In this document: positions 41,082-49,306 of the stretch, one piece after another | Position numbering within the stretch: the stretch's first letter is position 1 | Layout: every line of letters begins with the position of its first letter | Assembly: GCA_964497495.1 (NCBI GenBank) | Contig: CAZCCZ010000008.1 | Location: forward strand, 35,808-99,807 | Length of the DNA: 64,000 bases | Direction of reading: 5' to 3' | Origin: CAXXOK01 sp964497495 | Lineage (GTDB): Bacteria > Bacillota > Clostridia > Christensenellales > Aristaeellaceae | Position numbers and translations under genes: made by a program | The notes under the pieces: model-generated | Seen by the model: the letters and a program-made list of their open reading frames with translations, nothing else | The model's database searches: none | Told to the model about the DNA's origin: nothing

Positions 41082-41879
41082 TCACTTGCTCAGCAGCATC
41101 CGGTCGTTGTCCAGTTCCCGGCCCTTCCGCCCGGAATAGCGCTTCAGCAAATCCTCTACCTTCATGTGGCCGCGCTCCGTTCCCGAAATATCCAAAATGA
41201 TCTCGCCCTGCTCCATCATCAGCGTGCGGTTGCCTACCGCAAGAGCGCTGCCCATGTTGTGGGTAATCATCATCGTGGGTATTTTTTGCTCTTTCACGAT
41301 TTGCACGGTAATGGAAAGCACCTTTTCCGCCGTGGCGGGGTCCAGCGCCGCGGTGTGCTCGTCCAGCAGCAACAACCGAGGGTTGGCGACGGTCGTCATC
41401 AGCAGGGTCATGGCCTGCCGCTGCCCGCCGGAAAGCAAACCCACCTTCATCTTCATGCGGTCCTCCAGCCCCATGCCGAAGGCCGCCAGCTTGTCCCGCA
41501 GTTCCTCGATATCCCGGCGGGTCAGCGCGCGCGCCAGCGGGAAACGGCGGTTGTGAGTGTAGGCCAGCGTCAGGTTTTCGGCGATGGTCATATCCGGCGC
41601 GGTGCCCTTCATGGGGTCCTGGAACAGGATGCCGATTCTGCGGGCGCGCACGTGCTCCGGCTGGTAGGTCACGTCCTCCCCGTCCAGCAGGATGTGCCCG
41701 GCGTCCGGCCAGAAGGTGCCTGCGATGGCCCCGAACAGCGTGCTCTTGCCCGCGCCGTTGGAGCCCAGTATCGTCACGAAATCGCCGTCCCGAAGCGTGA
41801 AGTTGACGGCGTTGAGCGCCGTATGCTCGTTCACGGTTCCCCTGGCGAAGGTTTTGGTAAGGTTCTTCAACTCAAGCAC
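41082..41879 (-). CDS. trpZ: ABC transporter ATP-binding protein (TrpZ-like)
   Basis: 265 residues. ATPase of an amino-acid importer: Walker A LGSNGAGKST, Q-loop ILFQDPMKG, signature LLSGGQRQAM, Walker B LLLLDEHTAALD, H-loop MITHN. The last ~25 residues extend beyond the core. Third gene of a Trp T-box operon; starts 3 bp after the permease stop. Gene name by operon context. Confidence 0.92.
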   Translation of the reverse strand: MLELKNLTKTFARGTVNEHTALNAVNFTLRDGDFVTILGSNGAGKSTLFGAIAGTFWPDAGHILLDGEDVTYQPEHVRARRIGILFQDPMKGTAPDMTIAENLTLAYTHNRRFPLARALTRRDIEELRDKLAAFGMGLEDRMKMKVGLLSGGQRQAMTLLMTTVANPRLLLLDEHTAALDPATAEKVLSITVQIVKEQKIPTMMITHNMGSALAVGNRTLMMEQGEIILDISGTERGHMKVEDLLKRYSGRKGRELDNDRMLLSK

Positions 41880-41882
41880 GGC

Positions 41883-42776
41883 TTACCCCTCCCTGCGGAT
41901 CTTCCGCTTGCGAAGCCCCTCCTTCACCGTAGGCAGGCTCAGCGCCACGGCCACGATGACGGCGGAGATCAGCTTGAGGAAATAGGTGGGGAAAATATCG
42001 GTGGAAAGCGCCAGCGATATGAGGATGCGGTATACCACCGAACCCACGATGGCGGACAGCAGCCCCAACGTCACCCCGCGGCGGCCGAAGAACGCCTCCC
42101 CGATGATCACGGAGGCCAGCCCCACCACCAGAATGCCGATGCCGCTGGAAATATCCGCGTAACCCTGATACTGCGCCACGATCGCGCCGGAAAGCGCGAT
42201 GCAGCCGTTGGACACCGCCAACCCCACGATTTTCATGCGATCCGCATTGATGGAGGAGGAGCGCACCATCGCCTCGTTGTTGCCGGTGGCGCGGATGCAC
42301 AGCCCCAGATGGGTCTTGAAAAACCAGATCAGCGCCAGCAGCACGAGCGCCGCCAGTGCCCCGCCCGCCAGCAGCTTCACCGCGTCTTTGGACAGGGGCG
42401 CCAACCGCGCGTACAGCTTCTGGAACAGCGTGTCCATGCCAATCAGCGTCACGTTGGAGCGCGCGCCCATCACGGCCAGGTTGACGGTGTACAGGGCGCT
42501 CATGGTCAGGATGCCCGCCAGGATCGGGTGGATGCCCACCTTGGTCTGCAACAGCCCCGTCACCGCCCCGGCGGCCATGCCGCACAAAAACGCGGCCGGC
42601 AGCCCCAGCGCCGGCGCGCCCGCCACGGTGACCACCGCGCTCACGGCTACGCCGAGGGTGAAGCTGCCCTCGGCGGTAAGGTCCGGTATGTTCAGGATGC
42701 GGAAGCTGATGTAGATGCCCATGGCGAGCAGCCCGTACATCAACCCCAGCTGCAGGGAACCCAGAAACAGCGTCAT
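41883..42776 (-). CDS. trpY: ABC transporter permease (TrpY-like)
   Basis: 297 residues, about 9 transmembrane helices, branched-chain-type permease fold (LivH/RbsC superfamily): GIYISFRILNIPDLTAEGSFTLGVAV near the N-terminus and CIRATGNNEAMVRSSSINADRMKIVGLAVSNGC in the middle, a signature seen in TrpY/BPD_transp_2 permeases that pair with DUF534 binding proteins. ATG at 42774-42776 with GAGGG. Confidence 0.92.
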   Translation of the reverse strand: MTLFLGSLQLGLMYGLLAMGIYISFRILNIPDLTAEGSFTLGVAVSAVVTVAGAPALGLPAAFLCGMAAGAVTGLLQTKVGIHPILAGILTMSALYTVNLAVMGARSNVTLIGMDTLFQKLYARLAPLSKDAVKLLAGGALAALVLLALIWFFKTHLGLCIRATGNNEAMVRSSSINADRMKIVGLAVSNGCIALSGAIVAQYQGYADISSGIGILVVGLASVIIGEAFFGRRGVTLGLLSAIVGSVVYRILISLALSTDIFPTYFLKLISAVIVAVALSLPTVKEGLRKRKIRREG

Positions 42777-42885
42777 AGAGTACCCTCATTTCGGGAGATC
42801 GGGGTTTTCAGGACTTGGGCGGGCGGCGCCGCGGTCTCATCCCGCAGCCGCCGCCCGCCGCGTTTACAAAACGGCTGATCCGATT

Positions 42886-43848
42886 TTATTCCAGAATCGT
42901 CGCTTCCGCAAGCACGTCGTCGCTGAGCGTAAGCCCGATGGCTTCCGCGGTGGTCTTGTTAACGACCATGACGAAATCGCTTACCACCACGGCGGGAATG
43001 TCCGCGATCGCCGTGCCGGCCAGGTATCGGCCGCTCATGTCGGCGGTCATGCGGCCGATTTCCGTATCGCTGATGGAGATGGTCGCCAGCGCGCCGGAAG
43101 CCACCATGACCGCGGAAGAGCCGTACACGGGGATTTTCGCGTCCTTGGCCGTCTCCGCCACCACGGTCAGCGCCGTCTGCACCACGCTGTCGTTGGGAAT
43201 AAAGAAGGCGTCCACCTTCCCCACCAGCGACTGGGCGGCCTGCTGCACCTCGCCGGAGTTAGTCACCACGGCCTCCTGGTAGGCAAGCCCGTTGGCGTCC
43301 ATGTACGCCTTGGCGTTGTTGATGGTGGTCACGGAGTTAACCTCGCTGGTGCAGTAGATGAGCCCGTAGGTCTTGCAGCCCGGGGTGAGCGTATCGGCGA
43401 GCTTGAACATTTCGCTTACGGGGATGGCGTTGCTGGTGCCGGTGCAGCCCTTGTCCGGGTTCTCCATATCGGTGATGATGCCCGCGCCCACGGGGTTGGA
43501 AACGGAGATGAAGAACTGCGGAATGCCGCTGTCCATGTTCAGGAACGCCTGCGAAGGCGGCGTGGCGATGGTAACCACGTAATCCACCTTCTCGTCGATC
43601 ATCGCCTGGCAGATGGAAGCGAGGTTGGTCATATCCCCCTGCGCGTTGCGGTAGTCGAAGGTCATCGCGTCCTCGCCGTAGCCCAGTTCCCGCATCCGGG
43701 CGATATAGCCCTCCCGCATGTCGGTGAAGGCGCCGTTGTCGGCCATCTGGATGATACCCACGGTATAGGTCTTGGCGGTTTCGGCATTGGCGGCGGCGAA
43801 GGTGGCAACGAGAGTCAGCGCGAGTACCAGAGCGAACAGTTTTTTCAT
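42886..43848 (-). CDS. trpX: Tryptophan ABC transporter substrate-binding protein (TrpX/DUF534)
   Basis: 320 residues. Signal peptide MKKLFALVLALTLVATFAAANA, cut before ETAK; no lipobox cysteine. Two-lobed Peripla_BP fold: YTVGIIQMADNGAFTDMREGYIARM, DYVVTIATPPSQAFL, TYGLIYCTSEVNSVTTI, VDAFFIPNDSVVQTAL, IPVYGSSAVMVASGALATISIS. DUF534 members bind aromatic amino acids in streptococci. The T-box with a UGG specifier directly upstream makes tryptophan the likely substrate. Confidence 0.92.
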   Translation of the reverse strand: MKKLFALVLALTLVATFAAANAETAKTYTVGIIQMADNGAFTDMREGYIARMRELGYGEDAMTFDYRNAQGDMTNLASICQAMIDEKVDYVVTIATPPSQAFLNMDSGIPQFFISVSNPVGAGIITDMENPDKGCTGTSNAIPVSEMFKLADTLTPGCKTYGLIYCTSEVNSVTTINNAKAYMDANGLAYQEAVVTNSGEVQQAAQSLVGKVDAFFIPNDSVVQTALTVVAETAKDAKIPVYGSSAVMVASGALATISISDTEIGRMTADMSGRYLAGTAIADIPAVVVSDFVMVVNKTTAEAIGLTLSDDVLAEATILE

Positions 43849-43915
43849 GGGGATCCCGTCCTTTCTTCGTTTGGGTTGGGTTCGTGCGTGCCGTCGGTTT
43901 GCCGTTGCGGTAACG

Positions 43916-44176
43916 AAAAACCGCACCTGTCCTCTGTCAAGGACAGATGCGGTTGCATCTGCGGTACCACCTTGGTTGACGGTTTCCCGTCCGCCTCTCT
44001 CGGGTGCCGACACACCCCAGACCTTTTAACGCCGGCCCTGCGTCGCATCATACTCGGCCGTTCCCGGCCTTTCAACGCGCCCTCCGCGGTCCATTTGCCG
44101 ATTCGCTTACCGCCGGTTTCCAGCTACCCCGGCTCTCTGTGGGTGCGCCTTCGGTGTGATCTCCGCTTCAACGGTT
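43916..44176 (-). promoter_or_regulatory. T-box leader of the trpXYZ-like operon (tryptophan-specific)
   Basis: Minus-strand RNA: AGAGAGCCGGGGTAGCTGGAAACCGGC (Stem I apical elements), specifier UGG at 44091-44093 in GCAAATGGACC, T-box AAGGTGGTACCGC within 43961-43975, then terminator CCGCATCTGTCC-TTGACAGA-GGACAGGTGCGG with U-run (43916-43952). Complete transcriptional T-box that would switch the importer on when tRNA-Trp is uncharged. Confidence 0.97.
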
Positions 44177-44182
44177 TCCCAT

Positions 44183-44211
44183 AGTAAATCACGTTCCGGC
44201 GGGTTTGTCAA
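44183..44211 (-). promoter_or_regulatory. Promoter of the Trp T-box transcript
   Basis: Minus-strand TTGACA (44206-44211), 17-bp spacer, TTTACT (44183-44188); begins 11 bp downstream of the larA-like stop. Confidence 0.85.
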
Positions 44212-44221
44212 TACCCGGCGT

Positions 44222-45496
44222 TTATTCTTTCCTCAGCATCGGCACGGTGCTTCCCCCGTGGGGCAGCACGTATACCGTTTTGTCGCCGAAGTCCAACAGT
44301 TTCGCCAGTGCCGCCGCGTCCGCGTGCCCGGTGATGCGCATGGGCGCCAGCGTTTCCGCGGGGATGGAGGTGAGCATGTGCAGGTTCGTATGCGCGGCGA
44401 TCTCGCAGCAGACGTAGAAAATGTATCCGGCGATGGTGAAATTTTTCCGTAGTTCCGCGTCCAGCGTGCCCTCCCGCTGGAAACGGCTCCAGTCGAAGAA
44501 CGCGGCGGGGCCGCCGCCCTCCCGGCATTCGCTGATGAACACCAGCGTGCCGCCTTCCCTCACGGCCTGATAGGCGTTGATCATGGTTTTGGAGGACTGG
44601 TACAGGTTGATATCCTTGGGGAAGCCTCCACAGGAGGCGATGACGGCGTCCGCTTTTTCCGTGATCGGCACGCCGTTGATTTTGTCCACCAGGCGGCAGC
44701 TCTCCGCCCAGGCAAGGTCCAGGTCGCCGCTGGGCAGCGCCACGGCCTCCCCGCCGGCGTTCACCACGATGCTGACGCCGAAAACCGGGGAAACGAGCGC
44801 GGCGGCCTCCTCCATATCCTCGTGCACGGGGTTGCCGGGCACCCGGCCGCAGCCCACCGCGTCGCTGGAGCAGGGCCGAGTGGGGTGCAACGCGCGCCGA
44901 TGGTTCTGGCGGATGGTCGTTTCCCCCGCCACGCCGGGCACGATGCTCTTGCGCCCGCCGCCGTAGCCCGCCATCAGATGGTGCACCGTCCCGCTGACCA
45001 CGATCACCTTGCGGCCCACCGCCAGCGGATTCACCAGCACCTCCGTGCCCCGCGAGGTAACGCCCACGTTGACCAGGGGGCCGCGTATCTCGTGGTTCAC
45101 CACCCGCACGAGGCCGTATACCCACGGCCCCACCAGCTTTTGCAATTCCTCGTCGGTCTGCTTGCGGTGCGTGCCCAGCGCCACCAGAAAGATAATCTGC
45201 TCATACGGCACGCCGATCACGCCGTGCAGGTAATCCAGCAACAGCGGGCAGATTTTGTCCTGCCGCATCCAGAAACGGGTAATGTCGCTGATGATCACGG
45301 TCACGTCGTCCCCCGACGAAACGGCTTCCCGCAGCGGCTTGCCGCCGAAGGCGTTTTCCTCCACCGCCGCGCGGAAGGCTTCCCGCAGATCGGCGAGCGG
45401 CGGCGGCGCGACCGCGTCCAGCACCGTCACTTTCCCCGCGCGTACCGTAAGCGGTACCTTCGTTTCCCCGTAGTCCAACGTGAACGTCTTTTCCAT
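44222..45496 (-). CDS. LarA-family nickel-pincer racemase/epimerase
   Basis: 424 residues. LarA uses a nickel-pincer nucleotide to racemise 2-hydroxy acids. Expected residues occur at the expected places: His110 (ALGTHRKQTDEE), His172-His173 (VHHLMAGYGGG), Lys183 (GGRKSIVPG), which would hold the cofactor, and His199 (NHRRALHP). C-terminal domain with ASCGGFPKDINLYQS. The family racemises many alpha-hydroxy acids, so lactate is not assured. larB, larC and larE (cofactor synthesis) are not in the window. GGTGGGGAG precedes the ATG. Confidence 0.9.
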   Translation of the reverse strand: MEKTFTLDYGETKVPLTVRAGKVTVLDAVAPPPLADLREAFRAAVEENAFGGKPLREAVSSGDDVTVIISDITRFWMRQDKICPLLLDYLHGVIGVPYEQIIFLVALGTHRKQTDEELQKLVGPWVYGLVRVVNHEIRGPLVNVGVTSRGTEVLVNPLAVGRKVIVVSGTVHHLMAGYGGGRKSIVPGVAGETTIRQNHRRALHPTRPCSSDAVGCGRVPGNPVHEDMEEAAALVSPVFGVSIVVNAGGEAVALPSGDLDLAWAESCRLVDKINGVPITEKADAVIASCGGFPKDINLYQSSKTMINAYQAVREGGTLVFISECREGGGPAAFFDWSRFQREGTLDAELRKNFTIAGYIFYVCCEIAAHTNLHMLTSIPAETLAPMRITGHADAAALAKLLDFGDKTVYVLPHGGSTVPMLRKE

Positions 45497-45664
45497 GGTC
45501 TGCTCCCCACCTTCGGATTTGCCCCATCATAACACAAACCCCGGCAGGAGGAAAGCGCCGCGACGAAGTATCTTTGTAGGGAGAAAGAAAAATTCCGCGC
45601 GTCTTCCTGTGCGGGAAAACGCGCCCGCGTTCGGCATCACCGGCGCAGCAAGGAGGAAAAAACC

Positions 45665-46012
45665 ATGCCTTACATCCAGATCGCCACCACCAAAGCCCTG
45701 ACAGGCAAGGAAAAAAGCGAACTCACGACCTGCGTGTTCAACGCGGCAGCCCTCTTAAACAAACCCAAACAGTACGTGATGGTGCACATCGCGGACGGCC
45801 AGGCCCTCCACAAGGGCGATAACGGGGATAACGCCGCCTTCTGCGACGCCCGCATTCTGGGCGCCGCCTCCGCCTCCGCCCGCGACCGGTTCGCGGCCAG
45901 GCTCAGCGAGGATATCGCCCGCATCGCGGAAACCGCGCCGGACGGCGTATATCTGATGATTCAGGAGCTTCCCGCGGTCTACATGGACGGCGTAAATCTG
46001 GGCGGGCATTAA
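45665..46012 (+). CDS. MIF-like tautomerase-superfamily protein
   Basis: 115 residues, the length of macrophage migration inhibitory factor. Pro2 becomes the catalytic N-terminal proline after Met removal; Lys33 lies in LNKPKQYVMVHIADGQ, the equivalent of the KPPQYIAVHV strand of MIF; later R-x(n)-L-x-E-DIARIAETAPDGVYLMIQELP matches the C-terminal helix-strand. The CXXC redox pair of animal MIF is absent (one Cys). Likely a phenylpyruvate/enol-keto tautomerase by family; no secretion signal. AAGGAGGAAA ribosome site. Confidence 0.88.
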   Translation: MPYIQIATTKALTGKEKSELTTCVFNAAALLNKPKQYVMVHIADGQALHKGDNGDNAAFCDARILGAASASARDRFAARLSEDIARIAETAPDGVYLMIQELPAVYMDGVNLGGH

Positions 46013-46059
46013 CGGCGGGGAACCCGCCTGCCTTCTTCGCGTCCCTTTCACGGCGCAAA

Positions 46060-46097
46060 ACCGTCGCGGCGGGGCGTAATGCGCCCGCCGCGACGGT
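46060..46097. terminator. Bidirectional terminator between MIF-like and DUF2202 genes
   Basis: ACCGTCGCGGCGGG-N10-CCCGCCGCGACGGT, perfect 14-bp stem between convergent stops. Confidence 0.85.
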
Positions 46098-46129
46098 AGC
46101 CGGATATTCGGTTCTGGGAACCGGCCCGG

Positions 46130-46858
46130 TCAGTTGTCGTTGCTCCAACGGTTCTGGTTGCCGCTCGGGGTTTCCGTGCAGGTTCCGTCGCAATCGCCGG
46201 TACCGTCGCAGGTCGTGTTCCGGTTATTGGTATTGTAGCGGCTGTTATTCCTCTGACCCATCATGGTGCAGTCGTTGTCGGCGTACCGGCTGTTCCTGCC
46301 CTGGCCCTGCGCGCCGTCGTTCCGGGCGTTGCCGTTTCCGTTGCCCAGCCCGCTCTTTTCGGCGTTCTGGGTCATGGCGCTCAGGTGGTTGCGGGAAGCG
46401 TTCTGCAGGTTGGTAAACGTGTCGCGCACCGCTTGGGGCAGGGTGCCCTGCGCGAGGAAACCCGCGTACATGGCGATGTTGGCGTTCTCCGCGGCGATGC
46501 CCGTTTCATAGGCTTCCTGCAGACTCGCGGGCAGGGATACGCGGGAGGCCGCGTCGTCGGCGGGAACCGCGAAGCCGTAGGCGTTGAACAGGGCCGTCAG
46601 GTCGGCGATGTGCGTTTCCTCGGCCTTCACGGTGTTGGCGAAGGCGTTGTTGTCGCCGTAGGCGCTCAGGATCCCCGCGTATTCGGCCCGCGCCGCGTAC
46701 TCGTCCTGAATGGCGTAGGTCAGCATCTGTTCCAGCGTGTAGGTCTGTCCTTCGGTCACCGCCGAGGAACCGTACGTGTCTTCCGCCAGCGCAAACGCGG
46801 AAACCGCCGCGAGCGTCAGCACAGCCGTCAAAACCGCGATCCATTTCTTGAACTTCAT
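46130..46858 (-). CDS. Secreted DUF2202 (ferritin-like) protein
   Basis: 242 residues. Signal peptide through FALA-EDT. Two helical pairs with carboxylate motifs: LEQMLTYAIQDEYAARAEYAGILSAYGD, FANTVKAEETHIADLTALF, and AYETGIAAENANIAMYAGFLAQ, LQNASRNHLSAM; the ExxxE/ExxH spacing is that of a four-helix ferritin-like fold. The tail (about 165-242) is Asn/Gly-rich with CDGTGDCDGTC, a probable metal-binding or disulfide cluster. Divergent from a two-component system with matching promoter boxes, so probably its regulatory target. Confidence 0.87.
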   Translation of the reverse strand: MKFKKWIAVLTAVLTLAAVSAFALAEDTYGSSAVTEGQTYTLEQMLTYAIQDEYAARAEYAGILSAYGDNNAFANTVKAEETHIADLTALFNAYGFAVPADDAASRVSLPASLQEAYETGIAAENANIAMYAGFLAQGTLPQAVRDTFTNLQNASRNHLSAMTQNAEKSGLGNGNGNARNDGAQGQGRNSRYADNDCTMMGQRNNSRYNTNNRNTTCDGTGDCDGTCTETPSGNQNRWSNDN

Positions 46859-46909
46859 AAGTTGGCACCTCTTTCATGGTTTGTTTCGGCAATCCTTTGC
46901 CGTGCTTTA

Positions 46910-46934
46910 AAGATACGCGGAAGTTGTGGCGAAA
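46910..46934 (-). promoter_or_regulatory. DUF2202 promoter with response-regulator box
   Basis: Minus strand: box TTTCGCCAC (46926-46934), exactly 10 bp, then -10 TATCTT (46910-46915). No -35 consensus, typical of an activated promoter in which the box overlaps -35. Confidence 0.72.
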
Positions 46935-46953
46935 GTTTGTCCCTTCCCGAGCG

Positions 46954-46968
46954 CTTTCGTGGCATTTT
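46954..46968. promoter_or_regulatory. Third, degenerate copy of the box
   Basis: CTTTCGTGGCATTTT between the two promoters; shares TTTCG/GTGGC with the flanking boxes but not the full 9 bp. Confidence 0.4.
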
Positions 46969-47016
46969 GATCGGTCCGAAGCCCCGTATTCCGGGGTTTG
47001 CCGCCAGCCGCCACAG

Positions 47017-47041
47017 TTTCGCCACGAAAGGCGGGTATACT
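47017..47041 (+). promoter_or_regulatory. Two-component operon promoter with response-regulator box
   Basis: TTTCGCCAC (47017-47025), exactly 10 bp, -10 TATACT (47036-47041). A CCAC half-site 11 bp before the CCAC of the box (47011 and 47022) gives the direct-repeat layout used by OmpR-type regulators. Confidence 0.75.
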
Positions 47042-47076
47042 GCACATACGGGAACCCTTTCCCGGAGGAGGCGCTT

Positions 47077-47775
47077 ATGGCTGTTATTCTCATCGCGGAC
47101 GACAACCGGCAGATCGCGTCGGTGCTGGAAGAGTATATTAAAAGGGAAGGGCACACGCCCGCCGTGGCTGCCGACGGCGAGGAGGCGCTGGAGCTGTTTA
47201 AGCGCCTGAAGCCGGACGCCGTTCTGCTGGACGTGATGATGCCCAAGCTGGACGGCTTCGCGGTGTGCCGAGAAATTCGCAAAACCTCCGCCGTGCCGGT
47301 CATCATGGTCACGGCGCGCGGCGAGGATTTCGAAAAAATCATGGGGCTGGACATCGGCGCGGACGATTACATCGTCAAGCCCTTCTCCCCCGGCGAGGTA
47401 ATGGCCCGCCTGCGCGCCGCCCTGCGCCGCATGGACATGGGCAAACCCGCCGGAGCGGAAAAACAGGTGGAGCGCGGCAACCTGACGGTGCGCCTGTCCG
47501 ATTACAGCGCGCGCGTAGGCGGCCGGGAGGCGGCGCTGACTAAAAAGGAGCTGGAAATCCTCTGGACGCTGGCCTCCCACCCCGGCAAGGTCTTTTCCCG
47601 GGACAACCTGTTGGAAAGCCTATGGGGATACGATTACTTCGGGGACACCCGCACGGTGGACAGCCACATCAAACGACTGCGCGCCAAGCTGGACGCGCTG
47701 GGCCCCGAGGGCTGGGAGATCAGGACCATTTGGGGCGTGGGCTACAGGTTCGAGGTGACGGCCGGTGAAGAATAG
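47077..47775 (+). CDS. OmpR/PhoB-type response regulator
   Basis: 232 residues. Receiver domain 1-118 with acidic pocket Asp8/Asp9, phospho-acceptor Asp52 (LLDVMMPKLDGF), MVTARGED and Lys in DYIVKPFSPGEV. C-terminal winged helix (about 135-228): LTKKELEILWTLASHPGKVFSRDNLLESLWGYDYFGDTRTVDSHIKRLRAKL. ATG 47077 with GGAGGAGG. Overlaps the kinase gene by 11 bp. Confidence 0.96.
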   Translation: MAVILIADDNRQIASVLEEYIKREGHTPAVAADGEEALELFKRLKPDAVLLDVMMPKLDGFAVCREIRKTSAVPVIMVTARGEDFEKIMGLDIGADDYIVKPFSPGEVMARLRAALRRMDMGKPAGAEKQVERGNLTVRLSDYSARVGGREAALTKKELEILWTLASHPGKVFSRDNLLESLWGYDYFGDTRTVDSHIKRLRAKLDALGPEGWEIRTIWGVGYRFEVTAGEE

Positions 47776-49198
47776 GATCGCGCTTAAACTCCTCGCCTAT
47801 TTCGGGGCGGCGCTTCTGGCCTTCGCGCTGGTCAGCGGGCTGATGTTCCAAACGCTGTTCACGCGCCAGACCATGGAAACCAAAAAGACGGAGATGCTTT
47901 CCCGCGCCACGGAACTGGCGGACACGCTTTCCGGCCTGCTGGCCGAAAACGGCGCGGGCGGCCGCATGAGCGGGCAGGGCGCGGGGTACGGTACGTACGT
48001 CCGGCTGCTGAGCCTTCTGGAAACGGACGTTTGGGTGCTGGACGAGAATCTGGAGTTTCTGTCCTCCGGCCACATGATGGGCAACACCCTGACCTACGAC
48101 GACCTGCCCGCGGACGCCGAAACACTGGTCACCCAGGTGTTCGCGGGGCAAACGCCTTTCAGCGAAGGCTTCAGCGACCTGCTGGGCGCGCCCACCCTCA
48201 CCGTTGGCGTTCCGATTTATCAGGGGCAGACGGTCGCGGGCGCGCTGCTTCTGCACGATTCGGTTTCCGGCATCAACGCCGCCGCGGCGCAGGGCGTTCG
48301 GCTGATGGCGTACAGCGGCGCGGCGGCGCTCGCGGTAGCCGCGCTGCTGGCCGCGCTGCTGTCCTACTCCTTCGCCGGGCCGCTGAACCGCATGAACCGC
48401 ACGGCCCTGCGGCTAACGGCCGGGGATTACGCCGCCAAAACCGGCGTGACGCAAAAGGATGAGATCGGCAGGCTTGCCCGGGCCATGGACGGTTTGAGCG
48501 ACCGGCTGGCGGAGGCCAGAGCGGAAACGGAACGGCAGGAGCAGCTTCGCCGGGACTTTCTTTCCAACGTATCCCACGAGCTGCGCACGCCCGTTACGGT
48601 GCTGCGAGGCTCGCTGGAAGCGCTGTGCGACGGCGTGGTGGCGGAGCCCGCGCAGGTGGGCGAGTACCACCGTCGCATGCTGGGGGAAACCGTAGCCCTA
48701 CAACGGCTGGTCAACGACCTGATGGATCTGGCGCGGCTGCAGAACGTCGATTTTCCCATCGAGCGCGCGCCGGTGAGCCTGAACGACGTTCTGGGGGACG
48801 CGCTGCACGGTGCGGGGCAACTGGCCCGAAAAAAACGGATCGCCTTCGCGCGGGTTTTTCCCGACGAAGCGGTGACATTCGCGGGGGATTACGGCCGTCT
48901 GCGGCAGATGTTCCTGATCGTGCTGGATAACGCGGTAAAGTTTTCCCCCGAGGATTCCACGGTCACCGTGACCCTGACCCCGGAGACGGTCAGCATCCGG
49001 GATGAAGGCCCCGGCATCGCGCCGGAGGAACTGCCGCTGATTTTCGACCGCTTCCATAAGGCCCGCACGGAAGAGAACCGGCAGGGCAGCGGGCTGGGGC
49101 TGGCCATCGCCAAACAGATCGCCGAACGTCACGGCATGCGCGTGGAGGCCGAAAGCGAGGTCGGCAAGGGCGCGACGTTCACCTTCCGCTGGGCGTAA
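47765..49198 (+). CDS. Sensor histidine kinase
   Basis: 477 residues, GTG start inside the regulator gene. TM1 about 10-32, extracellular sensor about 33-180 (with LSFLSSGHMMGNTL-type PAS-like features), TM2 about 180-205, HAMP (about 205-255), HisKA with His271 in NVSHELRTPVTVLRGSLEAL, HATPase_c with N-box DNAVKFS, G1 DEGPGIAP and G2 GSGLGLAIAKQIAERHG. Complete PhoR-type kinase. Signal unknown; the linked secreted ferritin-like protein hints at metal or oxidative envelope stress. Confidence 0.95.
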   Translation: MKNRIALKLLAYFGAALLAFALVSGLMFQTLFTRQTMETKKTEMLSRATELADTLSGLLAENGAGGRMSGQGAGYGTYVRLLSLLETDVWVLDENLEFLSSGHMMGNTLTYDDLPADAETLVTQVFAGQTPFSEGFSDLLGAPTLTVGVPIYQGQTVAGALLLHDSVSGINAAAAQGVRLMAYSGAAALAVAALLAALLSYSFAGPLNRMNRTALRLTAGDYAAKTGVTQKDEIGRLARAMDGLSDRLAEARAETERQEQLRRDFLSNVSHELRTPVTVLRGSLEALCDGVVAEPAQVGEYHRRMLGETVALQRLVNDLMDLARLQNVDFPIERAPVSLNDVLGDALHGAGQLARKKRIAFARVFPDEAVTFAGDYGRLRQMFLIVLDNAVKFSPEDSTVTVTLTPETVSIRDEGPGIAPEELPLIFDRFHKARTEENRQGSGLGLAIAKQIAERHGMRVEAESEVGKGATFTFRWA

Positions 49199-49215
49199 CG
49201 TGCGCGAGGCGCCGC

Positions 49216-49244
49216 TTGGAATTTCTGCCAAAATGGTGTATGCT
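49216..49244 (+). promoter_or_regulatory. Promoter of the zinc-peptidase gene
   Basis: TTGGAA (49216-49221), 17-bp spacer, TATGCT (49239-49244). Confidence 0.65.
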
Positions 49245-49306
49245 ATACGTGCGGCGGTTTTGCCGCGCCTTTTCAGCCAATTTTCGCCGCATACGGAGGA
49301 AACGGT

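Noticed and set aside
41166..42878. 570-codon plus-strand frame opposite the trp importer genes
   Set aside because: Antisense to well-supported ABC genes; His/Gln-rich composition.
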